Origin: Selaginella moellendorffii
Lineage: Eukaryota > Streptophyta > Lycopodiopsida > Selaginellales > Selaginellaceae
NCBI RefSeq assembly: GCF_000143415.4
Contig: NW_003314397.1
Location: 188,034-252,033 of the forward strand
Length of the DNA stretch: 64,000 bases
Direction of reading: 5' to 3'
Shown piece by piece: positions 29,641-41,097 of this stretch; the stretch's first letter is position 1; each line of letters starts with the position of its first letter. The notes below the pieces were generated by a model. That model was not told the DNA's origin. It worked only from the letters and a program-made list of their open reading frames with translations, and did not search any database. Made by a program: the position numbers and the translations under genes.

Positions 29641-32449
29641 ATGGCGCTGGTTGCCGGCGCGGGCGCGTCTAGAGCTCCTGCATTGCAAGTGCTTGGCGAT
29701 GGAGGAGGGGGAGGAGGAGGAGGAGCGAGCAGGGCAGCGCCCTGTTGGTTGCGTGCTTCTTTGCTCCAGCAGCAGCATGGCTATGGCTCCACCAGGGCTC
29801 CTCGATTGGTCACAGGCGCGGAGGAGTGGAAGGTCTCGGCTGTGAGGACAGACTTCGCGCCTCGGAAGAGAGTGACTACCACTTGGGAAGACGAGCAAAC
29901 GGATGAGAGTGAGGAGGAGGATGGTAAGATTCTCTATGTGGATGATAGCGAGTTGTCCCAGCACTCCAATTCGGAGGACGAGGAGGAAGAAGAGGATGGT
30001 GTCCAAGGTGAGAGCAAGGCTGATGACGAGCTTGCAATTGCCGGGCTGGGAGTTTCGCAGGAGATTGTTGGCCACCTTGCGGACCGAGGCATCACGCACT
30101 TGTTCCCGATTCAAGTGAGTTAGAGAGATCTCAAGCGTGAGAGAAAGAGAGAGAGAGTTCTAAGTTTCTAAGTTCTATCCCGGCTTGTGCAACAGCGAGC
30201 CGTGTTCCAACCAGCGATGAAGGGCGTCGACCTCATTGCTCGAGCGAAGACTGGCACAGGGAAAACTTTGGCATTTGGAATTCCCATCATGGATCGCATC
30301 TATCGCTCGCGAAGCAAGTCTCAAAGGTGCTCCTCTACGATCATATCTTAGAACTTTGGTTGATAACGCGAACTTTGCTTGTTCATGGCTTTCGCAGGAG
30401 ATCTTTCAGAGGTCCGGCGGCCTTGGTGTTGGCTCCGACGAGGGAGCTTGCCAAGCAGGTGGAGACCGAGTTCATGGAGTCGGGCAAAGAGCTTGCGACA
30501 GTCTGCGTCTATGGCGGAGTTTCCATCATGTCTCAGAAGCGCTTGCTCTCTCGCGGTGTCGATGTTGCAGTGGGAACTCCCGGCCGGATCATCGACTTGC
30601 TGGAGCAAGGATGCCTGGATCTCAGTCAAGTGGAGTGCATGGTTCTGGACGAGGCGGACCAGATGCTGGCCGTGGGCTTCGAGGAAGACGTGGAGAAGAT
30701 CATGGAGCAGCTCCCAGAGAAGCGTCAAAACATGCTCTTCTCCGCGACCATGCCCGGCTGGGTCCAGAAGCTCTCGAGAAAGTTTCTAAACAAGCCGCTT
30801 ACGATCGACCTGGTACGTAGTCGTCGCGAAAGCAGTGGCAATCCTCTTAGCTAACGTAGACTTTGTTTTTCAGGTTGGCGAGTCCGACGAGAAGCTTGCC
30901 GAGGGTATCAAGTTGTATGCTGTCCAGACTTCACAAGCTGCGAAACGCAAGATCCTCAGCGACGTGATCACGGTAACTATGATGCGTTTACATCATCTTC
31001 TTCGTTTTTGTTTTCTCATTTCTCTTGAATCGTGTGATCTCAGGTGTATGGCAAGGGAGGCAAGACGATTGTCTTCACGCAGACCAAACGGGATGCTGAG
31101 GAAGTCTCCATGGCAATGAACAGAACTCTCGGTTGCGAGGCCTTGCACGGGGATATCGCACAGTTCCAAAGGGAGAAGACCTTGGCAGCTTTCCGAGAGG
31201 GGAGGTTCCTCATCTTGGTCGCGACGGATGTTGCTGCGCGAGGCCTGGACATCACGGACGTAGACCTTGTAAGTTTCGTTTTGTTTCCTCGAGAGCTCTC
31301 GAGAACATCTCTAGAAGTATCAGCTATGATCAAACCTCTGCGCAGATCATACACTACGACTTGCCACGGGACTCGGAGACGTTTGTCCACCGATCTGGTC
31401 GAACTGGCCGGGCCGGCAAGGATGGCAGCGCTCTCGTTTTCTTCTCTCCGCAAGAGAGGAGGATCTTGAAACACTTTGAGCGACAAGTCGGCTGCAGCTT
31501 CCAGTTCAAGAGCATGCCGCATTTCGACGAGGTGCTCGCGGCGTCGTCCTCGCAAGCCGTGGAGCTCATCAAAGGTGTCCATCCGGATCTCAAGCAAGTC
31601 TTCATGGCCACGGCGGAGAAGCTCTTGGAGGAGCATGGCACGGCCGCGTTTGCAGCCGCGATTGCTCATATGAGTGGCTTCAGCCAGCCACCCGAGCAGC
31701 GATCTTTGATCTCCCTCGAGGCGGTAAGCTTTCGTTTCGTGCTTGTTCTTTAACTCATGGTGCTCTCTCCAGGGATACATGACTCTCAAGTTCTCCCGTG
31801 CTCCCGGGAACTTCCCGCTGGCTGTGCGGCACGTCGTGGGAGCCATCGCTAGCTTGTCCGAGAAGGCCGCGGACAACATTGGAAAAGTCCAGATGATCGA
31901 CGAGAAAAATGTGAGTTTGTGAGATCGCAAGTTGTTCCAGCTCAAGAACTTTCTCTCTTTGCGTGCTTTACAGGTTGAGGGTGCTGTTTTCGATCTTCCG
32001 GAGCACATAGCCACGGATCTCCTCTCCAAGTCGATGCCTTCCGGCACTAGGATCGAGGCGATCAAAGAGGTTTTCTTTTTCTTCACTCGTTTGATCTCTC
32101 ACCAACATTGCATGGCTCTCTCTCGCAGCTTCCAAGCCTCCAAGATTCCTGGGACGATGGCGGCCGGCGGAGCTATGGGAGCTCCTTTGGAGGCGACCGA
32201 GGAGGCGGCGGAAGGAGGCCAGCGTTTGGCCGGTTTGACGATTCCAGAGGAGGAGGAAGATACTCGAGCAATGGTAGGAGTTTCTCTTCGTCGTCTCGAT
32301 TCGGCGAGTCGAGGGGCAGCAGTAGTAGATCATCGTCCTCTTGGGGTGGCGGCGGTGGCGGCGGTGGAAATTTTGATGGAGCTTGCTACAAATGCGGGCA
32401 ATCTGGCCACCGCGCGTTTGAATGCAAGCAGCAGCGAGGAGGCTACTAG
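29641..32449 (+). CDS. RH3: DEAD-box RNA helicase with GUCT domain and zinc knuckle (RH3 type)
   Basis: About ten exons. The N-terminus is Ala/Ser-rich then acidic ([18 protein letters not shown]), preceded by a likely organelle transit peptide. Helicase motifs are complete: Q motif [20 protein letters not shown], Ia [45 protein letters not shown], then [25 protein letters not shown] and [18 protein letters not shown] domain follows ([20 protein letters not shown]), then a Gly/Arg/Ser-rich tail ending in a CCHC knuckle [14 protein letters not shown]. This architecture is that of Arabidopsis RH3, a plastid helicase for group II intron splicing and large ribosomal subunit assembly. Localisation is inferred from family and N-terminal composition. 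Confidence 0.93.
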
Positions 32450-32781
32450 AAAGATTTTCTTCTTCTTCTCTCTTCTGCGCAAGAACAAAGAGAAAAAACA
32501 AAGAGAACGAACAAACAAAGAGAAAGAACTTTGTTACGTATAACATTTTAAAAGCTTGGGATAAACCCTAAGAATGGTGGGGAGCTGCGAATGCAACAAG
32601 CCGGCAAGAGCGATGGCGGTGGTAAGATCTCGCGCGCCGCCTACTCCCTCCGCGCCCCCATGCCCTAAATTCTGGCTTGCCAGGCTCTGCATTGTCCATA
32701 GTAGAGGGCGGAGTGACGCAATTCGTGGCGGGGATCGCCTTGGCACTCTTTCTCGCGCTCGATCATGCTGCTGGCGCTCTC

Positions 32782-34078
32782 ATGGGCTGCTTCCACTCGA
32801 AGCCCTCGCAGCACGCGGCCGGGTACGAAGATCCTGTAGCTCTGGCCAGTGATACTACCTGTGAGTTTGATCATTTGCCGCGTTTTTCCCTGCTAAAGTG
32901 CGGTGGCTTCTTCCAGTCAGCGTGAGTGAGATCGAAGCGCTGTATGAGCTCTTCAAGAAGATCAGCAGCTCCGTTATTGACGATGGCCTCATCCACAAGG
33001 TGTGTGATTCGATTTTCTTCTTGGGCTTCTTGGGCTCGCTTAGATCTCGCTCGGCTTCACTTCAGGAGGAATTCCGCTTGGCGCTCTTCAAGAACAGCAA
33101 GAAGGAGAACTTGTTCGCAGATCGGGTACTTGTTTCTTTTTTCTTTTTCCACTCGTGCTTGCTCCTTTTGACAAGTTCTCTTTTTTTTCTCTCTCTCTCT
33201 CTTTCTGCAGGTGTTTGACCTTTTCGATGTGAAGAGAAACGGGGTGATCGATTTCGGCGAGTTCGTGCGCTCCCTCAGCGTGTTCCACCCCAATGCACCG
33301 CTGGAAGACAAGATCGACTGTAAGATGGATAACTCGTTCAACTCATGCGTTGTTTTCTCATGGTTGTTTTCTTCTCCTTTTGCAGTTGCCTTCCAGCTGT
33401 ATGATCTGCGCAGGACCGGTTTCATCGAACGAGAAGAGGTACTAGCAAAGCATTTGAAGATGCTATTCAGATGAAAACTAAGATCAAACTGCAGGTGAAG
33501 CAGATGCTAATCGCCTTGTTATCAGAGTCGGATATGAAGCTCTCCGACGACGTCATCGAAACTATTCTTGATAAGGTCGAGAAGTTGATCGCTCTTCTTC
33601 TTCGTACGCTAAACAAGCTATTGTCTCTTTTTCTTTTGTGATGCAGACGTTTGCGGAAGCCGACACCAACAACGACAGTCGGATTGACAAGGAGGAGTGG
33701 CAGAACTTCGTGCTGAGGAATCCTTCGCTCATGAAGAACATGACGCTGCCGTACCTCAAGTAAGCTCACCACTCTCTCTACTTGGAAAAGCACTCATCAC
33801 TTGGGACTAGCAGCATTGTTTCTAGTTTGCGTCCTTGCTAGTTCGCTCGCTGCTTGCTTGCTTGCTTGCATATCCCGCGATGGCTTGGTTGATGTGTGTG
33901 GTGGGATATTTGCAGGAACCTTACAACCGCATTCCCCAGCTTTCTTTTCAATTCTGGTGTTGATGATAGTGTTCTGTGAGCCCAGCGCCAGCCACTCAAC
34001 TGTGTTTCTGTGTGTAGAGATATCACGACAGCATTCCCGAGCTTTGTATTCAATTCGGAAGTTGAAGACGTTGCGTGA
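32782..34078 (+). CDS. CBL: Calcineurin B-like calcium sensor (CBL) with two alternative last exons
   Basis: Eight short exons. The start at 32782 gives MGCFHSK, an N-myristoylation/palmitoylation signature of membrane CBLs; upstream in-frame codons are not used by this family. EF-hand pieces: EF1 degenerate ([17 protein letters not shown]), EF2 [15 protein letters not shown]3 [14 protein letters not shown]4 [13 protein letters not shown]. CBLs bind the NAF motif of CIPK kinases and place them at membranes in response to calcium. The exon ending in PYLK stops at donor 33759/33760 in a split codon that can join either of two acceptors, giving either of two C-termini containing TTAFPSF. The 34078 end belongs to the exon with the family-typical C-terminus (exon 8b); use of exon 8a gives a stop at 33979. 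Confidence 0.93.
33916..33979 (+). other. CBL alternative terminal exon 8a (divergent duplicate)
   Basis: After acceptor TTTGCAG (33909-33915) the exon reads, with the two bases from exon 7, [21 protein letters not shown] and TGA at 33977-33979. It keeps the FPSF motif phosphorylated by CIPKs. It is colinear with exon 8b 38 bp downstream, so it is a tandem duplicate of the last exon. Confidence 0.75.
34018..34078 (+). other. CBL alternative terminal exon 8b (family-typical form)
   Basis: After acceptor TGTGTAG (34011-34017) the exon reads [20 protein letters not shown] and TGA at 34076-34078. This is nearly the consensus CBL ending (LKDITTxFPSFVF). The 38 bp between exons 8a and 8b includes the 8b acceptor but is too short to be an intron of its own, so the two exons should be mutually exclusive. 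Confidence 0.8.
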
Positions 34079-34360
34079 GAGTGTGAGAAGATCGCAGAGA
34101 GTGGCAGAAGGAAGATCGCAGGGAGTGAGAAACATTCGCAGAGAAAATCGCGAAAGAGAGAGAGTGAGAGAGAACTTAGCAAGTGAGAGAACTTAGAGTG
34201 AGAGTGAGAACTTGAGAGAGAGAGAGAGAGAGAGAGTTAGCCTATACAAAACTTTTTATTCTTTTGGTTTGAATATTCTGGGCATTCCGCGTTGCGGGGT
34301 TACTTAGGGTTTTGTTCTTCGTGTGTGCTTGTCTCCACTGCGCTGCGCTGTGCTGGAGAA

Positions 34361-36283
34361 ATGTCCGTGGCATCGCTCGTGGACAAGGCGACGAGCGATC
34401 TGCTCATCGGCCCGGATTGGGGGAGGAATTTGGAGATTTGCGACGCGCTCAACAATGATCCAGGGTATGTGTCGACCCAATTGCTTGTTTTGCGATTCAT
34501 TGCGGGCTCTCTCCATCGCAGGCAAGCAAAGGAGGTTGTCAAGGCGGCCAGGAAGCGGCTGGCGCACAAGAATCCGACTGTCCAGCTCCTCACTCTCACC
34601 GTAAGCCGCGCGAAATCTCTATTCTATCGGTTCCAGTCGGCCATTTCTATTGTCCTTCACAGGTCCTGGAGACTCTGGTGAAGAATTGCGGAGACGCTGT
34701 CCACCAGCAAGTTGCCGAGAAGGATGTTTTGCACGAGATGGTGAAGATTGTCAAGAAGAGGGTAAGCGAGAATCTCTCGTGTGTAGCTTTTGCTGCTCGT
34801 CTCAAGCGTGCTGGACCGCGCAGGGCGACTTGAGCGTGCGAGAGAAGATACTCGGCTTGCTGGATTCGTGGCAAGAGGCATTTGGTGGCCAGAGAGGAAG
34901 GTACCCGCAGTTCTTTTCCGCGTATGATGAACTCAGACGGTCGGGAGTGGATTTTCCCCAGCGTCAAGATGCTCCGCCTATCTTCACTCCTCCTCAGTCG
35001 CATCCTATCACTGCATATCCAGCCCCGGGATTTGTAGCAGCAGCAGCATCACCGGAGCCGCCATTGCCACCACTGGACGTAGATATCCAGCGACTGAGGT
35101 GCGTCCAAAGCTTTCTTCTCTTGTGCTCTATCCAAGAGATTGTTTCTTCTTTGTTGCAGCTTAGCGGACCTTGACAGTGCAAGGAGCGGGATGGAGGTTC
35201 TCTCGGAGATGCTCAACGCGATCGATCCTCGAGATAAATCGGTATAGTCTGTTCTCTTACTGGATGGCAGGCCGTAACACCACAAAGGTTTTCTACAGGC
35301 TTTGAGGGAGGAGCTCATTGTGGAGCTTGTGGAGCAATGCCAACGGACGCAGAAGCAAGTCATGCATCTCGTCAGCACCACGTCGTGAGTTGAGACTGCT
35401 AATACGAATTATGGAACGACTCAGTGGCTGATCAGTGTGTTTTGGTTTCCAGGGACGAGACACTCTTGTTTCAGGCTCTTTCCTTGAACGACGACTTGCA
35501 GAAAGTCCTTGCCAAGCGTGACGCAATCGCGTCGGGTGCTGCTCCTGCCGCGGCAAAACAGCCAGAGGCTCCGCCTGCTTCTGTTTTCCCACGCGAGGAG
35601 GAGGAAGGCGAAGATGACTTCGCACGGCTTGCTCGCAGGTTTGCTCTCTCTTTCCAAAATCTCAACTTTGACACGCCGGGTTGTGCCTTGTCCTTCGCAG
35701 AAGCCGGCAAAACTCGGATCAGCCTGCTCCGAAACCGAGCGCTCCCCCTCAACTCTTCCGAATTCCCGGCCCTCCAGTCCCGCAAACGAGAATCCAACCT
35801 CCTTCCAACAACAAGTCGACGAAACCAACGAGTGAAGATCTCCTCAGCGGCGAAGCTTTCGGCGCTGGTGGAGTCGCGAGTGACTCGAAGAAAGCTGCTG
35901 TGCTGCACACGCATGGCCTGGACGAGTTGGAGGAGCCGGAGGAGAACATCAACCCGTTCGCCTTGCGCAAGCAGCCTTCCAACGGCGCCGCGCCTGCAAC
36001 TTCAACTCCGCAACCTCTCCCTCCGCCGCCACAGAAGAACTCCCAGCGCCAGCAGTTTTTCCAGCACCACAGGCCAGTGTGGGACGAGGATCGATCAGAG
36101 CAAGAACACATGCACAACCCATACGCCGCGCTGTTCGATCAGCCCAAGCAGCAGCAGCAGCAGCAGCAGCAGCACCAGGCCGAGAAGCCGACGGCGATGT
36201 CGAGCAGTGCGACGCCGAGCAGCAGCAACAGCCTGTTCAGTGATCTTGTCGATCTCCAAGGCGCGAGGATGAAACGATTGTAA
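34361..36283 (+). CDS. TOM1-like (TOL) VHS-GAT ubiquitin-binding sorting protein
   Basis: About nine exons. Start at 34361: MSVASLVDKATSDLLIGPDW. The VHS domain (first ~135 residues) contains NLEICDALNNDPG, AARKRLAHKNPTVQLLTLT, VLETLVKNCGDAVHQQVAEK and KILGLLDSWQEAFGG. A GAT domain follows (SGMEVLSEMLNAIDPRDKS; ELVEQCQRTQKQVMHLVSTT; DETLLFQALSLNDDLQKVLA). The C-terminal half is low complexity, with PPPP and a CAG-encoded polyglutamine (36149-36172). TOL proteins deliver ubiquitinated cargo to ESCRT at endosomes; the disordered tail likely binds clathrin (an LFDQP-like element is visible). Between this gene and CBL lies a GA-rich tract (34080-34245). Confidence 0.92.
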
Positions 36284-36436
36284 GCTAGACGAAGGCGGCA
36301 TATCCCGTGTGTGAATGGGAAGAAGATTCCGGGTGCTGAGGTGGACGGTGCTGACGTGGATGGTGCCACGTCGGATCTAGGTCGTTGTAGAGGTAGCGAG
36401 CGAGGGGAAAGAGGGGACAGTTTGTTGGCTGTGGCG

Positions 36437-36540
36437 CTCTCTCTCTCGCTCCCTCTCGTGTCAGTTTTTAGGGTTTTCTCGTCGCGCGCTCTCTCGCTCG
36501 CTCTCTCGCTCTCTCGCTCGCGCGCGCGCGCTACTGCTCG
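36437..36540. repeat. CT/CG-rich simple-sequence tract upstream of LC8 gene
   Basis: Nearly pure pyrimidine runs (CTCTCTCTCTCGCT) grading into CGCGCGCGCG just before the LC8 start codon, with a telo-box TAGGGTTT at 36469-36476. Likely 5' UTR or core promoter. Confidence 0.6.
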
Positions 36541-36551
36541 TGGCCACAACA

Positions 36552-37008
<457 letters not shown>

Positions 37009-37663
37009 TCGATCATGATCACTCGATCACCCACACACACACACTCTACTATATGGATTGAGCAGCATCAATATCGCATCCCTTTGTTTCTACTTCTTGA
37101 CAATGCTGTCCGGTGTGGAAATTTTTGCCTGTAACATAATTGCCTCATTACTTTAGTCGTAGTTCTTGGCGCTGGGAAGGATCATCAGCTTAAAGAGTGG
37201 CTTTGTCTCGCCTGCGTGATCGTGATCGGATAGAGCGGTGCCAGTGCTGGATGGAATTCTGTGAAAAGATGTGACGAGCACGTAGTTTATGCGCGAGAAA
37301 CGTACGTGGTGGCGAGCAGCAAGCCTGTCATGTCTTGGCGCCTGGCTCTTCCACTCTGGCCGGGTTGAAAGATTCCGGACGCCGCGCTAGAAAACACGCG
37401 ATACGGGTGGTATCGGTCGCGTAGAACAAAAACGAAAAAGGAAAAAACCATCGCGTGGAATCCACATTGTTCTTGGAGACATGGAGGATCTCCAGAGGAA
37501 AACGAGCGAGCGAGCGAGAGCCAATCTGGATATCTTGTTGGTCACCTACGTCCTATATTCTAAGTTGTCTCGTACGTAGAGCATCAACCTTGCTTGTCAC
37601 CAACACTTAAGGCCGTGAGCGAGCATCGTCCTCGCGAGCTCCAAAACTTGCGTCCGCTAGATC
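37009..37663. other. Intergenic region, no feature seen
   Basis: Contains the LC8 3' flank (with CACACACACAC at 37031-37041) and the upstream region of the fucosidase gene. No coding frame or repeat of note apart from GAGCGAGCGAGCGAGAG near 37502. Confidence 0.4.
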
Positions 37664-39278
37664 ATGAGCTGCCTGCTCGTGCTGTGCTCGAGCTTGCTCG
37701 TCATTGCAGCAGCGAGCGATTCCAAACTTCCATCCTCACCACCACCACCACCACCACTTCCCGTGCTTCCAATCCCATCGTCCAAGCAGCTCCACTGGCA
37801 GCGTCGCGAGCGATCAATCTTCTTCCACTTCGGCATGAACACCTTCACCGACTCCGAGACGGGGACCGGGCTCGAGGACCCGCGACTCTTCTTTCCCACG
37901 CACCTCAACGCAAGGCAATGGGTGAGCGTGGCCAAGGACGCCGGATTCACGCTCGTCGTGCTCGTCGCCAAGCACCACGATGGCTTCTGCTTGTGGCCGT
38001 CCAAGTACACCAATCACTCCGTGGCCAGCAGCTTCTGGAAATCCGGCAAAGGAGACGTAGTGCGCGAGCTCACCGACGCGGTAGCCGAGGCCGGCATTGA
38101 TCTCGGCCTCTATCTCTCGCCATGGGACCGCCACGAGCCCAGCTACGGCAACACGCTCGACTACAACAAGCACTACCTCGCCCAGATGCGAGAGCTCCTC
38201 ACCAAGTTAGTGGAACACCATTTCCAGCTATGGTGGTCGTATAGATGCTTGATATAACTAACTTGGTCTCTGTATTGTGTGTAGCTACGGCAACATCTCG
38301 GAGGTGTGGCTGGATGGCGCAAAAGGCAACATCAGCATGGAGTATAAGTTTGACGAATGGTTTGAGACGATCCATCAGCTCCAGCCGGGAGCGCTCATCT
38401 TCTCGGACGCGGGGCCGGACACGAGGTGGGTCGGGGACGAGCAAGGCCGGGCCGGAGCAACTTGCTGGTCCATGGTCCGGAGGAGCAGCATCCAGATCGG
38501 CAACTCGGGCCCCATCTTGCAGTAAGTTGTCAAGTTGGTGGTGACGAGCTGGATCTGATCATCCTTGGCTGTTCTTGTTTGTAGGTATCTCAACCAGGGG
38601 GACGAGCACGGCAGCGACTGGGTACCACCCGAGTGTGATGTTTCGATCCGGACGGGATGGTTCTGGCACCGGAGCGAGCGTCCGAAAGATCTGTGGAGCC
38701 TGCTCGACATCTACTACACCTCCGTGGGCCGGAACTGTGTCCTGCTGCTCAACGTTCCGCCTAACTCGTCCGGCCTCATCTCGGACGAGGACTCCAAAAC
38801 TCTGCGCGCCTTGAGCACCGCCATCACCACCATCTTCTCCGTCAACCTGGCCGCCTCGCCTCTCTCGGTCACCGCCAGCAGCGCCTACAGCACCGAGCAC
38901 GGCCCCCACCAAGTTCTCACCCCGGACATCTCCTCCTTCTGGTCGCCGCGCGAGGGAGAGGCCGCTGGATGGCTCATGCTCGACTTGGGAAAGCCCACGC
39001 TCTTCAACTTGGTGAAGATCCAAGAGGCCATTGCCTGGGGCCAGAGAGTTCGCTACCACCGTGTCGACGTGCTCAGCGTCACCAGGGGGTGGACGACCGT
39101 CGCACAAGGAACCACCATCGGCTACAAGAGGCTGCATCGGCTCAAGCTGATCGTCAAGGCTCAGCTCGTCAAGCTTGTCATCCTCGACTCCCGAGCTGCG
39201 CCACCACTGGTTGCCTCGTTCGGCCTGTACCTGGATCCATATCCACACGTTGGCAACGATACTTCAGTGATCTCTTGA
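37664..39278 (+). CDS. Secreted alpha-L-fucosidase (GH29, plant FUC1 type)
   Basis: Three exons, junctions near 38202 and 38523. The start gives a signal peptide (MSCLLVLCSSLLVIAAASDS) followed by a proline run. The GH29 domain includes SIFFHFGMNTFTDSETGTG, TLVVLVAKHHDGFCLWPSKY, GIDLGLYLSPWDRHEPSYG and EVWLDGAKG, in which D is the nucleophile position. Then GALIFSDAGPDTRWVGDE, GDEHGSDWVPPECDVSIRTG, DIYYTSVGRNCVLLLNVPP and a C-terminal discoidin-like part (AAGWLMLDLGKPTLFNLVKI). The plant enzyme removes alpha-1,3/1,4-fucose from N-glycans in the apoplast. The polyproline after the signal peptide is encoded by CCA repeats. Confidence 0.94.
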
Positions 39279-39400
39279 CAATCCATTCGTCAAAGCGAGC
39301 TCTCGCGAGCTCCCTTTCGAGCTTCTATATTCACACTAGCTCTACCAATGCTAGAAAGCAGAAAGGGAAAACGAACTTAACCGGGAGAAAGCAGAGACTG

Positions 39401-40988
39401 TCAATCCTTGTTCTTGTTGCCTCCTCCTCCGCCCTTGATGACAAACTCGTTGCGCACCAGGTTTGCTCGCAGCAGCATTGCGCGTGTGTCCTGCTGGAAG
39501 TCGTAGCCTGTTTGCATGGCGCGTTGAAACGATGCCTTGCGTTGGTCAGCGTGGCGAGCGTAGAGAATCTTGTTGTGGGAGTCGATCCGGGCCTGGCAAC
39601 AACGTGAAGAGTAAGAAACTAACAGCCACCATTGTTCTAGCTTACCTGAATCTGGTCCTCCATGATCAAGGCCGCAAGCTCCTTCTCCAGGCCAGACACG
39701 TTGGTCTTAAATGCGTTGGCCATTGTGTTGAGGTCTACCGATATGAACGGCGTCGTGTACTGGATGAGAGCCTTGTGCCTGATCTGCTCGTACAGCGCTT
39801 CCACGTGATCGTAGAGATGAATGTCCAGCACTAGGCTGCCCTTGAGCTTTTGCAAACAGCTGAGGCATGACGCATAGCGGCTGGAAAAAGAAAAGAGCAA
39901 AGATCACAAAAGATTTCTTCCCTCAGCCTTAAGAGATCCACATACCTCGCATAGAAATCATGAATCACTTCTCGCACTTCCGGTGTCAGCTCCAGAAAGT
40001 TTCTAAAGTTGACATTATCAATCACCTTGCTCTGCAAGGATGATGTCAGTTACGATGGCTGGTCTAGAAAAAAACACAAAGCACGAACCTTGAGATCGGC
40101 CCTGTCGAAGGAGGCGAGAGCGCAGAGACCACCGTATGTTGCAACGTCCTGCGGCGCAATGACTTCCGAGTAGTTGTTACCAATCTCAAAGTTGGTCTCT
40201 ACGAACTGGAAAGAAGGTTGGCCGAGGAGCGAATGGAAAGAGTGCCTACCTTGCGAGCTGCGAGCTTGTACTTCTTGCTCTCCAGGTACGCCAACCCGGC
40301 CGCACACTTGAGCTTGGCGAGGATGATGGGATCCTGGATGTCCGGCGTCTGATCGGCCTTGGAGACGTAGTTCGAAACGTGCACGAAGTGGCCGAGCTCG
40401 ATGCTGACGAGAATGACGTTGAGACACATCGCGATTATGTGCTTGGAGGTGGTGCAGTAGTCGCGAGTCCGGACGTAGCACTTGAAAGCTTGCTGGAGAT
40501 CTCCACGGCTGTAGAAGAAATCTCCCAGATCATTGTAGCCCATGCGAATGCTCTCCTTGATGAGATTGGTCTGCGCAAGGAAACGATCCTCTTAGTTCCT
40601 ACGAGACGAGAAAGAAAAGAAAGAGCGATACCTTGTAGCCATTGAGCTCCATGTCGAGCTTCTCCTGGCGTTGCACGGCCCTGCGATCGACCACATCGAC
40701 CCATTCCTGGTCGCGAGCGTAGGCGGCCCCCAGGCGGCCTCCAATCTTGTCCACCACCTCCTTGTAGAGCAGCGTGTTCTCGGCCCTGCGTATCTCGTTG
40801 TGCGCCATTCGCAGAGCTTCCAGCTCCAAGTTGTGAGACTTGGCATGGTCGGCTATGAAGAAGAGGCGGGTCACCTTGGTTCGCCCGCTATACAAACCGG
40901 CGTACGCTTCCAAGTCCACCTGGTCGCCGGCGGCCACTCCAGCGCTGCCGCTCGCGTCGCCTCCTCCTCCATCGCCCTCCATCGCCAT
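39401..40988 (-). CDS. CSN1: COP9 signalosome subunit 1
   Basis: Multi-exon. Start [17 protein letters not shown], then [59 protein letters not shown] and the TPR-like helices ([34 protein letters not shown]). The PCI domain includes [60 protein letters not shown] and [20 protein letters not shown]. The end ([17 protein letters not shown] 39401-39403) matches the Gly-rich plant CSN1 tail. CSN removes NEDD8 from cullins, so the product works on the same ligases as RBX1 at 46 kb. It shares a 109-bp divergent spacer with the TRAP-alpha gene. Confidence 0.95.
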
Positions 40989-41097
40989 CGCGCTCTCTCT
41001 CTCGCTGCGCTAGGGTTCTAAGCTGACGTGGCACTAGAATCTCATCCGACGGTCGCCGGGCAAAGAGTTTAGGGTTTGCGGCTGGGGAGGACAAAGA
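40989..41097. promoter_or_regulatory. Short divergent promoter between CSN1 and TRAP-alpha
   Basis: Only 109 bp separate the two start codons. It contains an exact TAGGGTTT telo-box at 41070-41077 and a near copy (TAGGGTTC) at about 41011. No TATA box is visible. Both genes must share this space for promoter and 5' UTR. Confidence 0.6.
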
